Source: JANXLS01 sp037129555
Lineage (GTDB): Bacteria; Planctomycetota; SZUA-567; H5-PLA8
Assembly: GCA_037129555.1 (NCBI GenBank)
Contig: JBAXUS010000007.1
Coordinates: forward strand, 8,675-72,674
Direction of reading: 5' to 3'
DNA: 64,000 bases
Made by a program: the position numbers and the translations under genes
The notes under the pieces: generated by a model
Told to the model about the DNA's origin: nothing
Databases searched by the model: none
Seen by the model: only the letters and a program-made list of their open reading frames with translations
Shown here: piece by piece, positions 49,580 through 57,586 of the stretch
Layout: the number at the start of each line of letters is the position of its first letter
Numbering within the stretch: the stretch's first letter is position 1

Positions 49580-50557
49580 ATGTCGCAAGAATCAGTTCTG
49601 GTTGACGTGAAAAACGTCGTCAAAACCTACGGTCCGTTACGCGCGGTTGACGATCTGACCTTCCAAATCAAAGCCGGCGAAATTGTCGGTCTGCTCGGAC
49701 CCAACGGTGCCGGCAAATCCACGACCATGAAGATGCTGACCTGCTACTTGGAACCGACGCAAGGCAGTATCAAAGTCGCGGGAATCGATGTAAACGAAAA
49801 TGCGGTCGGCGTTCGCCAACACATCGGCTACTTGCCTGAACACGCCCCCCTTTATACAGACATGCGAGTCAATGAATACCTCGATTTCGCCGGTCGAATT
49901 CGCGGACTCAGCAGCGCCAAACGCAAAGACCGCATCGATTGGGCCGTCAAAGCCTGCGGCCTCGAAGCCAAATACAAAGCCACCATTGGAACCCTCTCGC
50001 GTGGATACCGTCAGCGAACCGGCCTGGCTCAAGCCGTCTTGCACGATCCGGATTTGCTGATCCTCGACGAACCCACCAGCGGCCTCGACCCGATCCAATT
50101 GATCGAAATCCGCAAACTCATTCTCGAAATTGGTAAGAAGAAAACCGTCCTCTTTTCGACCCACATCATGCAGGAAGTCGAAGCCGTTTGTAACCGCGCG
50201 ATCATTATCAATCGCGGCAAACTGGTCGCCGACGGAGCGCCGTCCGAACTCAAAGCACGCGCAGGCACCAATCAGAAAGTTCTGGCCCGAATTCGCGGTG
50301 CGCAAGCCGACGTTGAAAAGCAATTGAAGAACCTGCCGGACACGTCCTCCGTCGATGTTCATCCGATTCCCAATGGCAGTTGGCTGGAATGCACAATTAA
50401 GCTGAGTGAATCAGCAGCCGTGAATCCGATGAACACAGGCGAACAGGTCTCGAAACTCTGTAAAGATAATTCATGGGATGTACAGGAAATCAAGATCGAA
50501 GCGTTGACGTTGGAAGACACGTTCTTGAAAATGACAGGGCACGAGAAGTTAAAGTAA
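49580..50557 (+). CDS. ABC transporter ATPase (GldA/CcmA-like)
   Basis: A 325-residue ABC ATPase that powers the exporter encoded by the next three genes. Walker A is GPNGAGKSTT (near residue 40), the signature is LSRGYRQRTGLAQA, Walker B is LLILDEPTSGLDP, and the switch His is in STHIMQE. The C-terminal 90 residues are the regulatory extension typical of this branch (VLARIRGAQADVEKQLKNLP onward). GGAG lies 4 nt before the ATG. In Bacteroidetes the homologue GldA acts in gliding; in planctomycetes the same gene set is common without gliding, and its cargo is unknown. Confidence 0.93.
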   Translation: MSQESVLVDVKNVVKTYGPLRAVDDLTFQIKAGEIVGLLGPNGAGKSTTMKMLTCYLEPTQGSIKVAGIDVNENAVGVRQHIGYLPEHAPLYTDMRVNEYLDFAGRIRGLSSAKRKDRIDWAVKACGLEAKYKATIGTLSRGYRQRTGLAQAVLHDPDLLILDEPTSGLDPIQLIEIRKLILEIGKKKTVLFSTHIMQEVEAVCNRAIIINRGKLVADGAPSELKARAGTNQKVLARIRGAQADVEKQLKNLPDTSSVDVHPIPNGSWLECTIKLSESAAVNPMNTGEQVSKLCKDNSWDVQEIKIEALTLEDTFLKMTGHEKLK

Positions 50558-50566
50558 TTCCGTACC

Positions 50567-50583
50567 GCAGGCGTTGCGCCTGC
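50567..50583. repeat. GCAGGCG/CGCCTGC hairpin
   Basis: A perfect 7-bp stem with loop TTG, 10 nt after the ATPase stop. No T-tract follows. Next to it is CGAGCCGGCGTCAGGTCGGC, partly resembling the GAGCCG palindromes. Probably a dispersed repeat rather than a terminator, as the operon continues. Confidence 0.6.
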
Positions 50584-50645
50584 ATGTGTCAATACGAGCC
50601 GGCGTCAGGTCGGCGGTCCATTTAAACAGCAAGGATCAACGTAAT

Positions 50646-51368
50646 ATGGGAGCTACATTCAGCGTATTTAGGCGCGAATTCGCCGCGTATTTTAATACGC
50701 CCATCGGGTACGTATTCATGGCGTTCTTTCTGCTGGTCACGAAAGCGCTGTTTGTATCAACAATCTTTACCAATGGCTCCGCAGACATGCGCGGTTATTT
50801 CGGCCTCATGCCGATCTTCTTTCTGTTCTTCATCCCAGCCATCTCCATGCGCTTGTGGTCTGAAGAACGCAAACTCGGCACACTCGAATGGCTGCTCACG
50901 CTGCCTTTGAATGCGTGGCAAGCCGTCCTAGGAAAGTATCTCGCCGGACTGGCCTTCATCGCCGTCTTTTTGATGCTGACGCTCGACGTGCCTATCTTCA
51001 TGTACATCTATGGTAATCCAGACATCGGACCCATTATCGGCGGTTATTTAGGTACCATGGTATTAGGTATGGTCTATTTAGCAATCGGAGCATTTGCGTC
51101 CAGCCTGACATCCGACCAAATCGTCGCATTCGTTGTCGCAGTAGCAATCAGTTTCATATTCTTTCTGATGGGCTACGGACCCGTGTTGGAATGGATGAAA
51201 GATATTTTCGGAGCCACCATTACAGCAGGTGTCCAGCAGTTTGGTATTGAGTATCATTTCGAAAGTGTTTGTCGCGGTGTTGTGGACACCCGCGATGCCC
51301 TGTACGCCCTGTCGATGTCCGGCGCGTTCCTGTTCATGAACTACTTGGTCGTCGATCACAGGAGATAA
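50646..51368 (+). CDS. ABC-2 type permease
   Basis: A 240-residue permease with six hydrophobic helices (TPIGYVFMAFFLLVTKALF, LMPIFFLFFIPAISM, LAGLAFIAVFLMLTLDVPIF, YLGTMVLGMVYLAIGAFASSL, IVAFVVAVAISFIFFLMGYG, ALSMSGAFLFMNYLVV). ATG 50646 (MGATFSVFRREFAAYF) is the natural start with AAGGA ahead; an upstream in-frame ATG at 50574 falls in the repeat-rich gap. RLWSEERKLGTLEWLLTLP is the coupling-helix motif shared with GldF and NosY. It pairs with the ATPase upstream. Confidence 0.92.
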   Translation: MGATFSVFRREFAAYFNTPIGYVFMAFFLLVTKALFVSTIFTNGSADMRGYFGLMPIFFLFFIPAISMRLWSEERKLGTLEWLLTLPLNAWQAVLGKYLAGLAFIAVFLMLTLDVPIFMYIYGNPDIGPIIGGYLGTMVLGMVYLAIGAFASSLTSDQIVAFVVAVAISFIFFLMGYGPVLEWMKDIFGATITAGVQQFGIEYHFESVCRGVVDTRDALYALSMSGAFLFMNYLVVDHRR

Positions 51369-51376
51369 TATACACC

Positions 51377-53176
51377 ATGATAATTGTCATTACTGTCGCC
51401 ATTGTATTACTGGCATTGCTGGTGATTCCCTTGATTTACTCAGGCGATTTCGTCACGTTTTTTAAACGCTTCGGCCTGACCGTATTGATCGGCTTCGCAG
51501 GCATCTTGATGGCGGTGCTGATCAATTCGATCTCGCAAAAAGCATCGTTGCGCAGTGATTTGACCACGGATCAAAAATACAGCGTCAACCCCGGGTTGCT
51601 GAACGTCTCCAAGAAGCTCACCGACCAAGTCCAGATTGTCTATTATGTCTCGTCAAAGATTCAAGAATTTGTTCAAATCAAACTCGATTTGACGGATAAA
51701 TTGAATGAAATCAAGAACGCCACCAACGGCATGATTGATTTCAAAATTGAAGATGTCGATCAAAAAGACGAGAAGCTGATGGCTGAATTAGGTACCAAAG
51801 GTTTCCTGCGACAAATTCAATCCAACAGTAATGACGAATTGAGCTTTTCAATTCTGATCAGCGGGATGAAGATTACCTACAAGGACCTGGAAAGCGTCTA
51901 CATTCCGCAGATTTACGCATCCAACGATCTGGAATACGCGCTAGGCGAAAAAATGATCGAACTTTACACCAAAGAAAAGCCGTCCGAAAAGCCCACGATT
52001 GCGCTGAATCTACCACCGTCAGGCCAAGGCTTTAATATGCCAGGAAAGCCGCAGCAGGGCAGCGGCTTCGAATGGATCGCCAATGGTGTCAGCGACAAGA
52101 AATTTGATGTCAAGCAGATTGACTTCAGCCAAAACCAACCCTTGCCAGACAAGACCTCCTTACTCCTGATGGTTCGCCCCAAGCTGATGGACGAGCGTCA
52201 GAAGTATGAAGTTGCCAAGTATTTAGCCGAAGGCGGAAAAGTGCTCATGTTCGCCAGCCCGATTCGCGCCCTCGGCGACACGGTGGAACAGACTCCATAC
52301 GGCCTCGAAAACTATTTCAAAGACATCGGGATCACGTTGGGATCAAGTGTTCTTGCCGACAAGTCCCACTTGAGCGTCTCCGTCAATCGCCGCACCTTTG
52401 AATTCCCTCCATACTTTATCCGCATCAAGCCGGAGAATATCGACCAGTCGACATCATTGACTCGCTTGATGCCAGGCTTGTGTATGCCGACGCCGACTGA
52501 AATCTCATTCGATAAAGGTCTCTTGGATAAACAAAAGTTAGCACTAACAGTCCTTGCCAAGACGACTGAAAACAGCTGGGAGCTAAAAACAATCGGCACG
52601 ACATTGGATAAGAACTCAATGCAGGAACCAGCCAAGAGTGGCACACAGAAAGTAGTATTCGCAATGATCAAAGGCCAATTCCCTTTCCCATACGAAGGCA
52701 AACCAGTGCCCGAATGGCCGGCGGCTGAAAAAGAGAAAGATAAGAAGGACGATAAAGAGAAGGACAAGCCTAAATTGCCAGTGATTGCATCTGTGTCATC
52801 ATCTAAAAAAGAAGGGACGCTAGTGCTGTGTTCGTCACCCGAAGCATTCTACGGTCCTTACCTAGAAGAGCCAAATCTCCGCAACTTGATTCAAACAGGT
52901 AACGTCAGCATGCTGTTGAATGTGACTGAAAGCATGAGCTATGGCGATGATTTGGTCAAGCTGCGCACCAAGAATTATGAAACACGCATCATTTCAAAGT
53001 TGTCAGGTGCAGAGAAAGAAAATCTCCGCCAGATGTGGAAATTGGCGTTGATTGCTGGCGTCCCAGCACTGGTGTTGTTGTTCGCCGTGTACCGCTTCAT
53101 GTGGCGTCGTTTGGATCAGTTGAATTACGAACGTAAATTTGCAGGCAGCATTGGACCCTCGAGTTTCACTCCATGA
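51377..53176 (+). CDS. Gldg-family ABC-associated membrane protein
   Basis: A 599-residue protein with two N-terminal helices (VITVAIVLLALLVIPLIYS and FGLTVLIGFAGILMAVLI), a large extracytoplasmic region, and a final helix (LALIAGVPALVLLFAVYRFMW). The soluble part has DLTTDQKYSVNPGLLNVSKKL and a KVLMFASPIRAL block typical of GldG/IFT52-like domains, and a Lys/Asp/Glu-rich stretch near 450-465. ATG 51377 has GGAGA about 11 nt ahead and starts just after the permease; the longer frame from 51269 overlaps that gene. It works with the ATPase and permease, presumably as the periplasmic arm. Confidence 0.88.
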   Translation: MIIVITVAIVLLALLVIPLIYSGDFVTFFKRFGLTVLIGFAGILMAVLINSISQKASLRSDLTTDQKYSVNPGLLNVSKKLTDQVQIVYYVSSKIQEFVQIKLDLTDKLNEIKNATNGMIDFKIEDVDQKDEKLMAELGTKGFLRQIQSNSNDELSFSILISGMKITYKDLESVYIPQIYASNDLEYALGEKMIELYTKEKPSEKPTIALNLPPSGQGFNMPGKPQQGSGFEWIANGVSDKKFDVKQIDFSQNQPLPDKTSLLLMVRPKLMDERQKYEVAKYLAEGGKVLMFASPIRALGDTVEQTPYGLENYFKDIGITLGSSVLADKSHLSVSVNRRTFEFPPYFIRIKPENIDQSTSLTRLMPGLCMPTPTEISFDKGLLDKQKLALTVLAKTTENSWELKTIGTTLDKNSMQEPAKSGTQKVVFAMIKGQFPFPYEGKPVPEWPAAEKEKDKKDDKEKDKPKLPVIASVSSSKKEGTLVLCSSPEAFYGPYLEEPNLRNLIQTGNVSMLLNVTESMSYGDDLVKLRTKNYETRIISKLSGAEKENLRQMWKLALIAGVPALVLLFAVYRFMWRRLDQLNYERKFAGSIGPSSFTP

Positions 53177-54279
53177 ACAAAATAACCCTATTCCTCGTCT
53201 CCGTAATTGTTGTCTTAGCACTCTTTCTACTCAATTATTTTGTGGTAGATAAGCATCCGCCAGCCACGTCAACAGCTGCAAGTCACGGGATGATTTTTAA
53301 AGAGCTGAACGCCGGAGCGATGACCACTATCTCGCTCAAGAAAGGCAGCGTCACGATCGAGCTTGTCCGCAAAGACAAGGAATGGCTCATGCCATTGCAG
53401 AAGAATCGTGTCGCCAAGATTGATCGCATCAATAAGCTGCTCTCCGATTTAGAAAGCACCTATTGCAGCGGTCAACGCACTGCCAAGACGCTTGAGCCCT
53501 TCGAACTGGCTCCATCAAACCGTGTCGAATTAGTCATGGAAGGTAATGGTAAGAAGACCTCTCTCTATATCGGCAAGAATATTCCCGAGACAGGCAGCTT
53601 CGTGCAGCGCGATTCGACCAGTTCAGTATTGGAAGTAGACAAGTTCCTTGCAACCAGCGCAGGTGTTCGAGAAGATAAAGGTGTCACTGTTCTCGATCCA
53701 GTCTTCTTTTACGACCTCAAGATTTTCTCGGATAGTGCCGACGACGCAATTGATGTGGTGATCAAGAAGGGCAACGAAGTCTTCCGCGTTCAAAAAGTAT
53801 TGCCCGGAAAAGGTCCTCTGGTCGCCAATCAGAAATTGGATAAAGATGACAAGCCTGAATGGTGGATCACCGAACCCGAAGGCGGCCCAGCCGACGAATC
53901 AAAAGTACGTAACATATGCTCAACGATGCTGAATTTGACCGGCAAAGGTTATGCAGACGAACTAGCAGAAAAGGATCGCGGATTCGACAAATCCCCAGCC
54001 AAGATAGTAATCCGCTTGAAAGACGGCGCAGAACGTTCGATGACGTTTGGTAAGATTGATAACGATGACGTCTTAGTTAGCGCAATCGGAAAGTCCGATG
54101 TCTTCAAAGTCAACAAATACGTCTTCGACACATGTACAAAGACAGACGAAATCAAGAAGAAGGAAGAGAAGAAAGAAGAGTCAGCCGCCCCAGCACCATC
54201 GGTCACGCCGCCAGCTCCTGTCACTCCGCCCAAGATAGATGGACCGAAAGTGCCAGTCATTCCGGCACCCAAGAAATAG
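53173..54279 (+). CDS. DUF4340 membrane-anchored protein
   Basis: A 368-residue protein overlapping the GldG-family gene by 4 nt (ATGA). One N-terminal helix (ITLFLVSVIVVLALFLLNYFVV) anchors a beta-rich extracytoplasmic domain of the DUF4340 type. Landmarks are VTIELVRKDKEWLMPLQKNRVAKIDRINKLLSDL and ERSMTFGKIDNDDVLVSAIGKSDVFKVNKYV. The tail is Pro/Ala-rich (PAPSVTPPAPVTPPK). DUF4340 proteins are regularly the last gene of Gld-type ABC operons in planctomycetes. Function unknown; likely a substrate-handling or scaffold subunit. Confidence 0.88.
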   Translation: MNKITLFLVSVIVVLALFLLNYFVVDKHPPATSTAASHGMIFKELNAGAMTTISLKKGSVTIELVRKDKEWLMPLQKNRVAKIDRINKLLSDLESTYCSGQRTAKTLEPFELAPSNRVELVMEGNGKKTSLYIGKNIPETGSFVQRDSTSSVLEVDKFLATSAGVREDKGVTVLDPVFFYDLKIFSDSADDAIDVVIKKGNEVFRVQKVLPGKGPLVANQKLDKDDKPEWWITEPEGGPADESKVRNICSTMLNLTGKGYADELAEKDRGFDKSPAKIVIRLKDGAERSMTFGKIDNDDVLVSAIGKSDVFKVNKYVFDTCTKTDEIKKKEEKKEESAAPAPSVTPPAPVTPPKIDGPKVPVIPAPKK

Positions 54280-54316
54280 CAGTTAAGAATTAAACGTTAC
54301 AGTTACTGAATACGCA

Positions 54317-54349
54317 GAAAGCCCGGCACAATCGCCGGGCTTTCTTTTT
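54317..54349 (+). terminator. Rho-independent terminator of the ABC exporter operon
   Basis: GAAAGCCCGGC (54317-54327) pairs perfectly with GCCGGGCTTTC (54334-54344), loop ACAATC, followed by TTTTT. It ends the four-gene operon. Confidence 0.93.
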
Positions 54350-54410
54350 AATTAATCCAAATCGAATATGAGGAAATATAACCGCTGTTTTTGTTACCAC
54401 TTCCGCCTTT

Positions 54411-54444
54411 CCTCTGCTGTTCCTCTGTGCCCTCTGTGGTTAAA
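54411..54444. repeat. CCTCTG-rich dispersed repeat, copy 2
   Basis: Contains CCTCTGCTGTTCCTCTGTG followed by CCCTCTGTGGTTAAA, matching 48054-48088. It lies between the exporter terminator and the FtsX-like gene. Both copies are in gaps near minus-strand 3' ends or 5' ends, with no coding potential. Confidence 0.8.
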
Positions 54445-54468
54445 ATATGTTTTAAGTTTAAATTGGGT

Positions 54469-55644
54469 TTAGAGCGCGAAGTGTCGAATAGCTTCAATCG
54501 CAGCTTGAGAAATCAAAACGCTAAGCATCCCGCTGACTGCAAACAGGATCATGAATTCATAAGCAAATAGTGAACCGATAGCATTCCGCGAACATCCCAT
54601 TTTGACCATCACGCTAAACTCATCGCGTCTATTTCGCAACGTCAACAACACCACAATAGCGAGAAACGCAAACACGCCCAAAGCCGTCATTACAAAGTAA
54701 GTGTCGAATATCTTTTTGACATTAAACACCAGCTTCATCAGCCCCGCGATCACAACGTCAGGCACGACCGCCTCGTACTCGTCGCCCGCATTAATCGCCC
54801 CCTTCAACATCGTCCCGCTTTTATCACTGCTCGGAGCCACAATGATGGCCGTCAGCGGGAATTCTTTTTCATCGCCATGAAAATGAAACGATCGAATATT
54901 CTCGCTCGTGACTTCCCGAAACTCGACAACCCCTTTTCCCAGGATCGCCTGAACTTGAGCATTCACCGCTTCAGGCGAGGGTGCCGACGGACCCGTAATC
55001 GTCGCCGCGTGTTCAATCACATTGTCATGCCCGTGCCCAAGCCCCTCCACCGTCCAAACCGTCTTGATGTCCGTAAAAACCGCACGATCATCCGGCGTTC
55101 CGTTCGATTTCAAAATCCCCGTCACGTTCAACTTGAACGGATAGTCATGCGCGACATTGAGAAAACTCGAAATATCAGTTCGAAGAGATCCACCGGTTTT
55201 CAGATTCAATTTTTGAGCGACAACCGATCCGACAACACAATCCCCGAGTAGCATGGGCAGTTCACCATCGTCGAGTTGCAACGCGCGGAAATCGAAATAC
55301 TCAGTGACCGTGCCGATGAGTGGAAACCCGCCAGCCGTGAGTCGATTCGAAATCGGCAGCACGAGCCCCGCATGTTTATCGCGCAAATCAGCAACGAGTT
55401 TCTGCGGAACCGGCGGCGGCTTGGGCCCTTCGAAATAGAGCGTGTTCAGCGTGAGTTGATGCTCGTTCGCTCGACGTCCAACCACAAGCGGCGTCGCCCG
55501 GGCACGATTGCCGTAGACCTCTTCAGCGACTCGAGCGGCGCGCGAAACGACGATAGGGAACGCGATCACGAGCGTCAGGCCGGCGATAAGCAGCACAGAG
55601 ATGGCGCGATTGTACAGAACGTGTCGCCACGCAAGAAAGAACAT
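54469..55644 (-). CDS. FtsX/MacB-like ABC transporter permease
   Basis: A 391-residue permease with one N-terminal helix (AISVLLIAGLTLVIAFPIVVS), a periplasmic domain of about 230 residues, and three C-terminal helices (YFVMTALGVFAFLAIVVLLTL, FAYEFMILFAVSGMLSVLI and flanks). This is the MacB/LolC/FtsX layout. RNRRDEFSVMVKMGCSRNAI is the cytoplasmic loop that contacts the ATPase. No ATPase gene adjoins it on the same strand; the exporter next door runs the opposite way and has its own permease. It might pair with an ATPase elsewhere. Confidence 0.83.
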   Translation of the reverse strand: MFFLAWRHVLYNRAISVLLIAGLTLVIAFPIVVSRAARVAEEVYGNRARATPLVVGRRANEHQLTLNTLYFEGPKPPPVPQKLVADLRDKHAGLVLPISNRLTAGGFPLIGTVTEYFDFRALQLDDGELPMLLGDCVVGSVVAQKLNLKTGGSLRTDISSFLNVAHDYPFKLNVTGILKSNGTPDDRAVFTDIKTVWTVEGLGHGHDNVIEHAATITGPSAPSPEAVNAQVQAILGKGVVEFREVTSENIRSFHFHGDEKEFPLTAIIVAPSSDKSGTMLKGAINAGDEYEAVVPDVVIAGLMKLVFNVKKIFDTYFVMTALGVFAFLAIVVLLTLRNRRDEFSVMVKMGCSRNAIGSLFAYEFMILFAVSGMLSVLISQAAIEAIRHFAL

Positions 55645-55768
55645 GGGAGAAATCCGCCTTTTCCGAACGCGCCCGACTGCTTCAAAGTGCGCTTGTGTAT
55701 ACAGGATTGAGCGTTGAATTCAAGAAAGGGCGCTTGAATTTCACGCGCTATTCGCGAATCTTGTCCAC

Positions 55769-57571
55769 ATGATTTGTTTCGAAAGACTCCCCGCCACGCG
55801 TCGCAACATAATGTATTCCAGCGTCCTGCTGACGTGTGTGTTGCTCGGAGTCCTCTCAAACGCGCGCGCGGAAGAAGGGCGGCGGATTGCCTTGTTGATC
55901 AGCGTCCGCGAGACGCGCGAACCGCGCCTGCACCGGCTTTGGTTCAGCGACGATGATATTCGCGGCCTCGCTGCCGTGCTTCCGAACTTCGGATTTTCGC
56001 AGAACAACATCACCATTCTGACCCAGCACAATGCCTTGGACACGGACGTGCCCGACGCGATTTCGATGCGCAGCAACATCCGCGCCGGGGTGAAGAAGCT
56101 GTGCAAAGAAGCGCGCCCCGACGACACGATTCTGATCGCATTTTCCGGGCATGGCGTTCAATTGCGCCGGGACGGTCGGATTTATCTATGCCCGCCGGAG
56201 ACGACGTTGGCCGACACGTCAACGATGATCGCGCTCGACGACATCCTGCGCGAAATGGGGCCGCAATGCAAAGCGAAACTCAAGCTGATGATGGTCGATG
56301 CCTGTCGAAACGATCCAACGGATCCGCGCCCGGACATCACTCCCCGCGCATCCGTTCCGGACCTGCCGCTGAATGTTGCGCTGTATTTGAGTTGCTCAAA
56401 AGGACAGCAATCACTTGAAACCGGGAAGGTGTTGCACGGCATATTTTTTCATCACATCATCCAAGGATTATCAGGAGCAGCACGCGACGTCAACGGCGAC
56501 ATCACGCTGAAATCACTCGAAGACCTCGTTGCCCGCGAAGTGCCGATGACGCGGTTGAAATACAGCCCGAAATCGCGAACCATTCAAACGCCGGAGTTTC
56601 ACACATCGATCCGCGAACGCATTGTCCTGGGGCGCGTGGAAAACGCCGAACCGATGCCAATCTCGATTCGCGGACAAAGCGTTTCGCCGACGGCCGCGTT
56701 GTACACGCAATGGACCACTGATTTCAACAAAGCAAATCCCGGCACAAAAGTCGATTTTCACTCCGGCGGATTTACCGGAATCAAAGCACTCAACGAACGC
56801 ACGGCGCTCGTCGTTGCCACCGACTCAAAGATGTCACCGACCGAACTTTTCGGTCAACCCGAAGTCATCCAAATCCCCTCGGTCTCCACAGCCGTCGTCC
56901 CGATTTTCAATCTGCAAGGCATCCAGAATGTAACGCTCGACGCGACGACATTCGCAGAGATTTACTTGGGTCGCATCGTGAATTGGAATGATCCAAAAAT
57001 AGCAACGATCAATCCCGGAATCGTGCTTCCGGACCGCCACATCATCGTCGTTCATCCCGCTGATGAAACGCAGCCCGGTCGCATCGTTTCGGATTTTCTC
57101 CGCGATACGAATCCGGATTGGGCCGCCAAACAAAAGCCCGGACAAAAAGTCAACTGGCCGATTGGCGCTGCCGGAAATGGAACCCCCGACATCGCCCGGA
57201 TTGTGAAATACGTCGAAGGAGCAATTGCCTTTGTTGAATTGGAATTTGTCGAAAAGGCGCAGAAGGCGATTCAGAAAGATAGCCCCGTCACGACGCCATC
57301 AACAATCACCATCATCACAAATAAAGTCTCCGACGAACCGCGAGACCCGTTTCCAATTCGCGGCACGACCTACCTGTCGCTCTTTCGCGATTTGAGTTAC
57401 ATAAAAGATCGCAAACAGGCGGAGAACGTCGTGACATTTCTCCGCTGGTGCTACTCGGATGGAATGAAGTCGGCAGGACCGACGTTTGGTGCGTTAAAAA
57501 GCGAGTACAAAAACGAAGTCGAAGAAGCGCTGAAATCTATATCCATTGACGGCAGCAAACTCGCGCCTTGA
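55769..57571 (+). CDS. Exported caspase-like protease (peptidase C14) fused to a PstS-like domain
   Basis: A 600-residue protein with an export signal (IMYSSVLLTCVLLGVLSNARA). Residues 38-285 are a caspase-fold domain with catalytic His128 in IAFSGHGVQ and Cys179 in VDACRNDP. Residues about 298-600 resemble PstS phosphate-binding proteins: LYTQWTTDFNKANPGTKVDF, IPSVSTAVVPIFNLQGIQ, TTFAEIYLGRIVNWNDPKIA and GAIAFVELEF. The PstS phosphate loop RSDGSGTT is replaced by HPADETQPGR, so phosphate binding is doubtful. Start uncertain: ATG 55769 or ATG 55811, neither with a clear ribosome binding site. It stands alone between minus-strand genes. The two domains are clear; their joint role is unknown. 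Confidence 0.88.
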   Translation: MICFERLPATRRNIMYSSVLLTCVLLGVLSNARAEEGRRIALLISVRETREPRLHRLWFSDDDIRGLAAVLPNFGFSQNNITILTQHNALDTDVPDAISMRSNIRAGVKKLCKEARPDDTILIAFSGHGVQLRRDGRIYLCPPETTLADTSTMIALDDILREMGPQCKAKLKLMMVDACRNDPTDPRPDITPRASVPDLPLNVALYLSCSKGQQSLETGKVLHGIFFHHIIQGLSGAARDVNGDITLKSLEDLVAREVPMTRLKYSPKSRTIQTPEFHTSIRERIVLGRVENAEPMPISIRGQSVSPTAALYTQWTTDFNKANPGTKVDFHSGGFTGIKALNERTALVVATDSKMSPTELFGQPEVIQIPSVSTAVVPIFNLQGIQNVTLDATTFAEIYLGRIVNWNDPKIATINPGIVLPDRHIIVVHPADETQPGRIVSDFLRDTNPDWAAKQKPGQKVNWPIGAAGNGTPDIARIVKYVEGAIAFVELEFVEKAQKAIQKDSPVTTPSTITIITNKVSDEPRDPFPIRGTTYLSLFRDLSYIKDRKQAENVVTFLRWCYSDGMKSAGPTFGALKSEYKNEVEEALKSISIDGSKLAP

Positions 57572-57586
57572 TACCAACCGTCTTCG

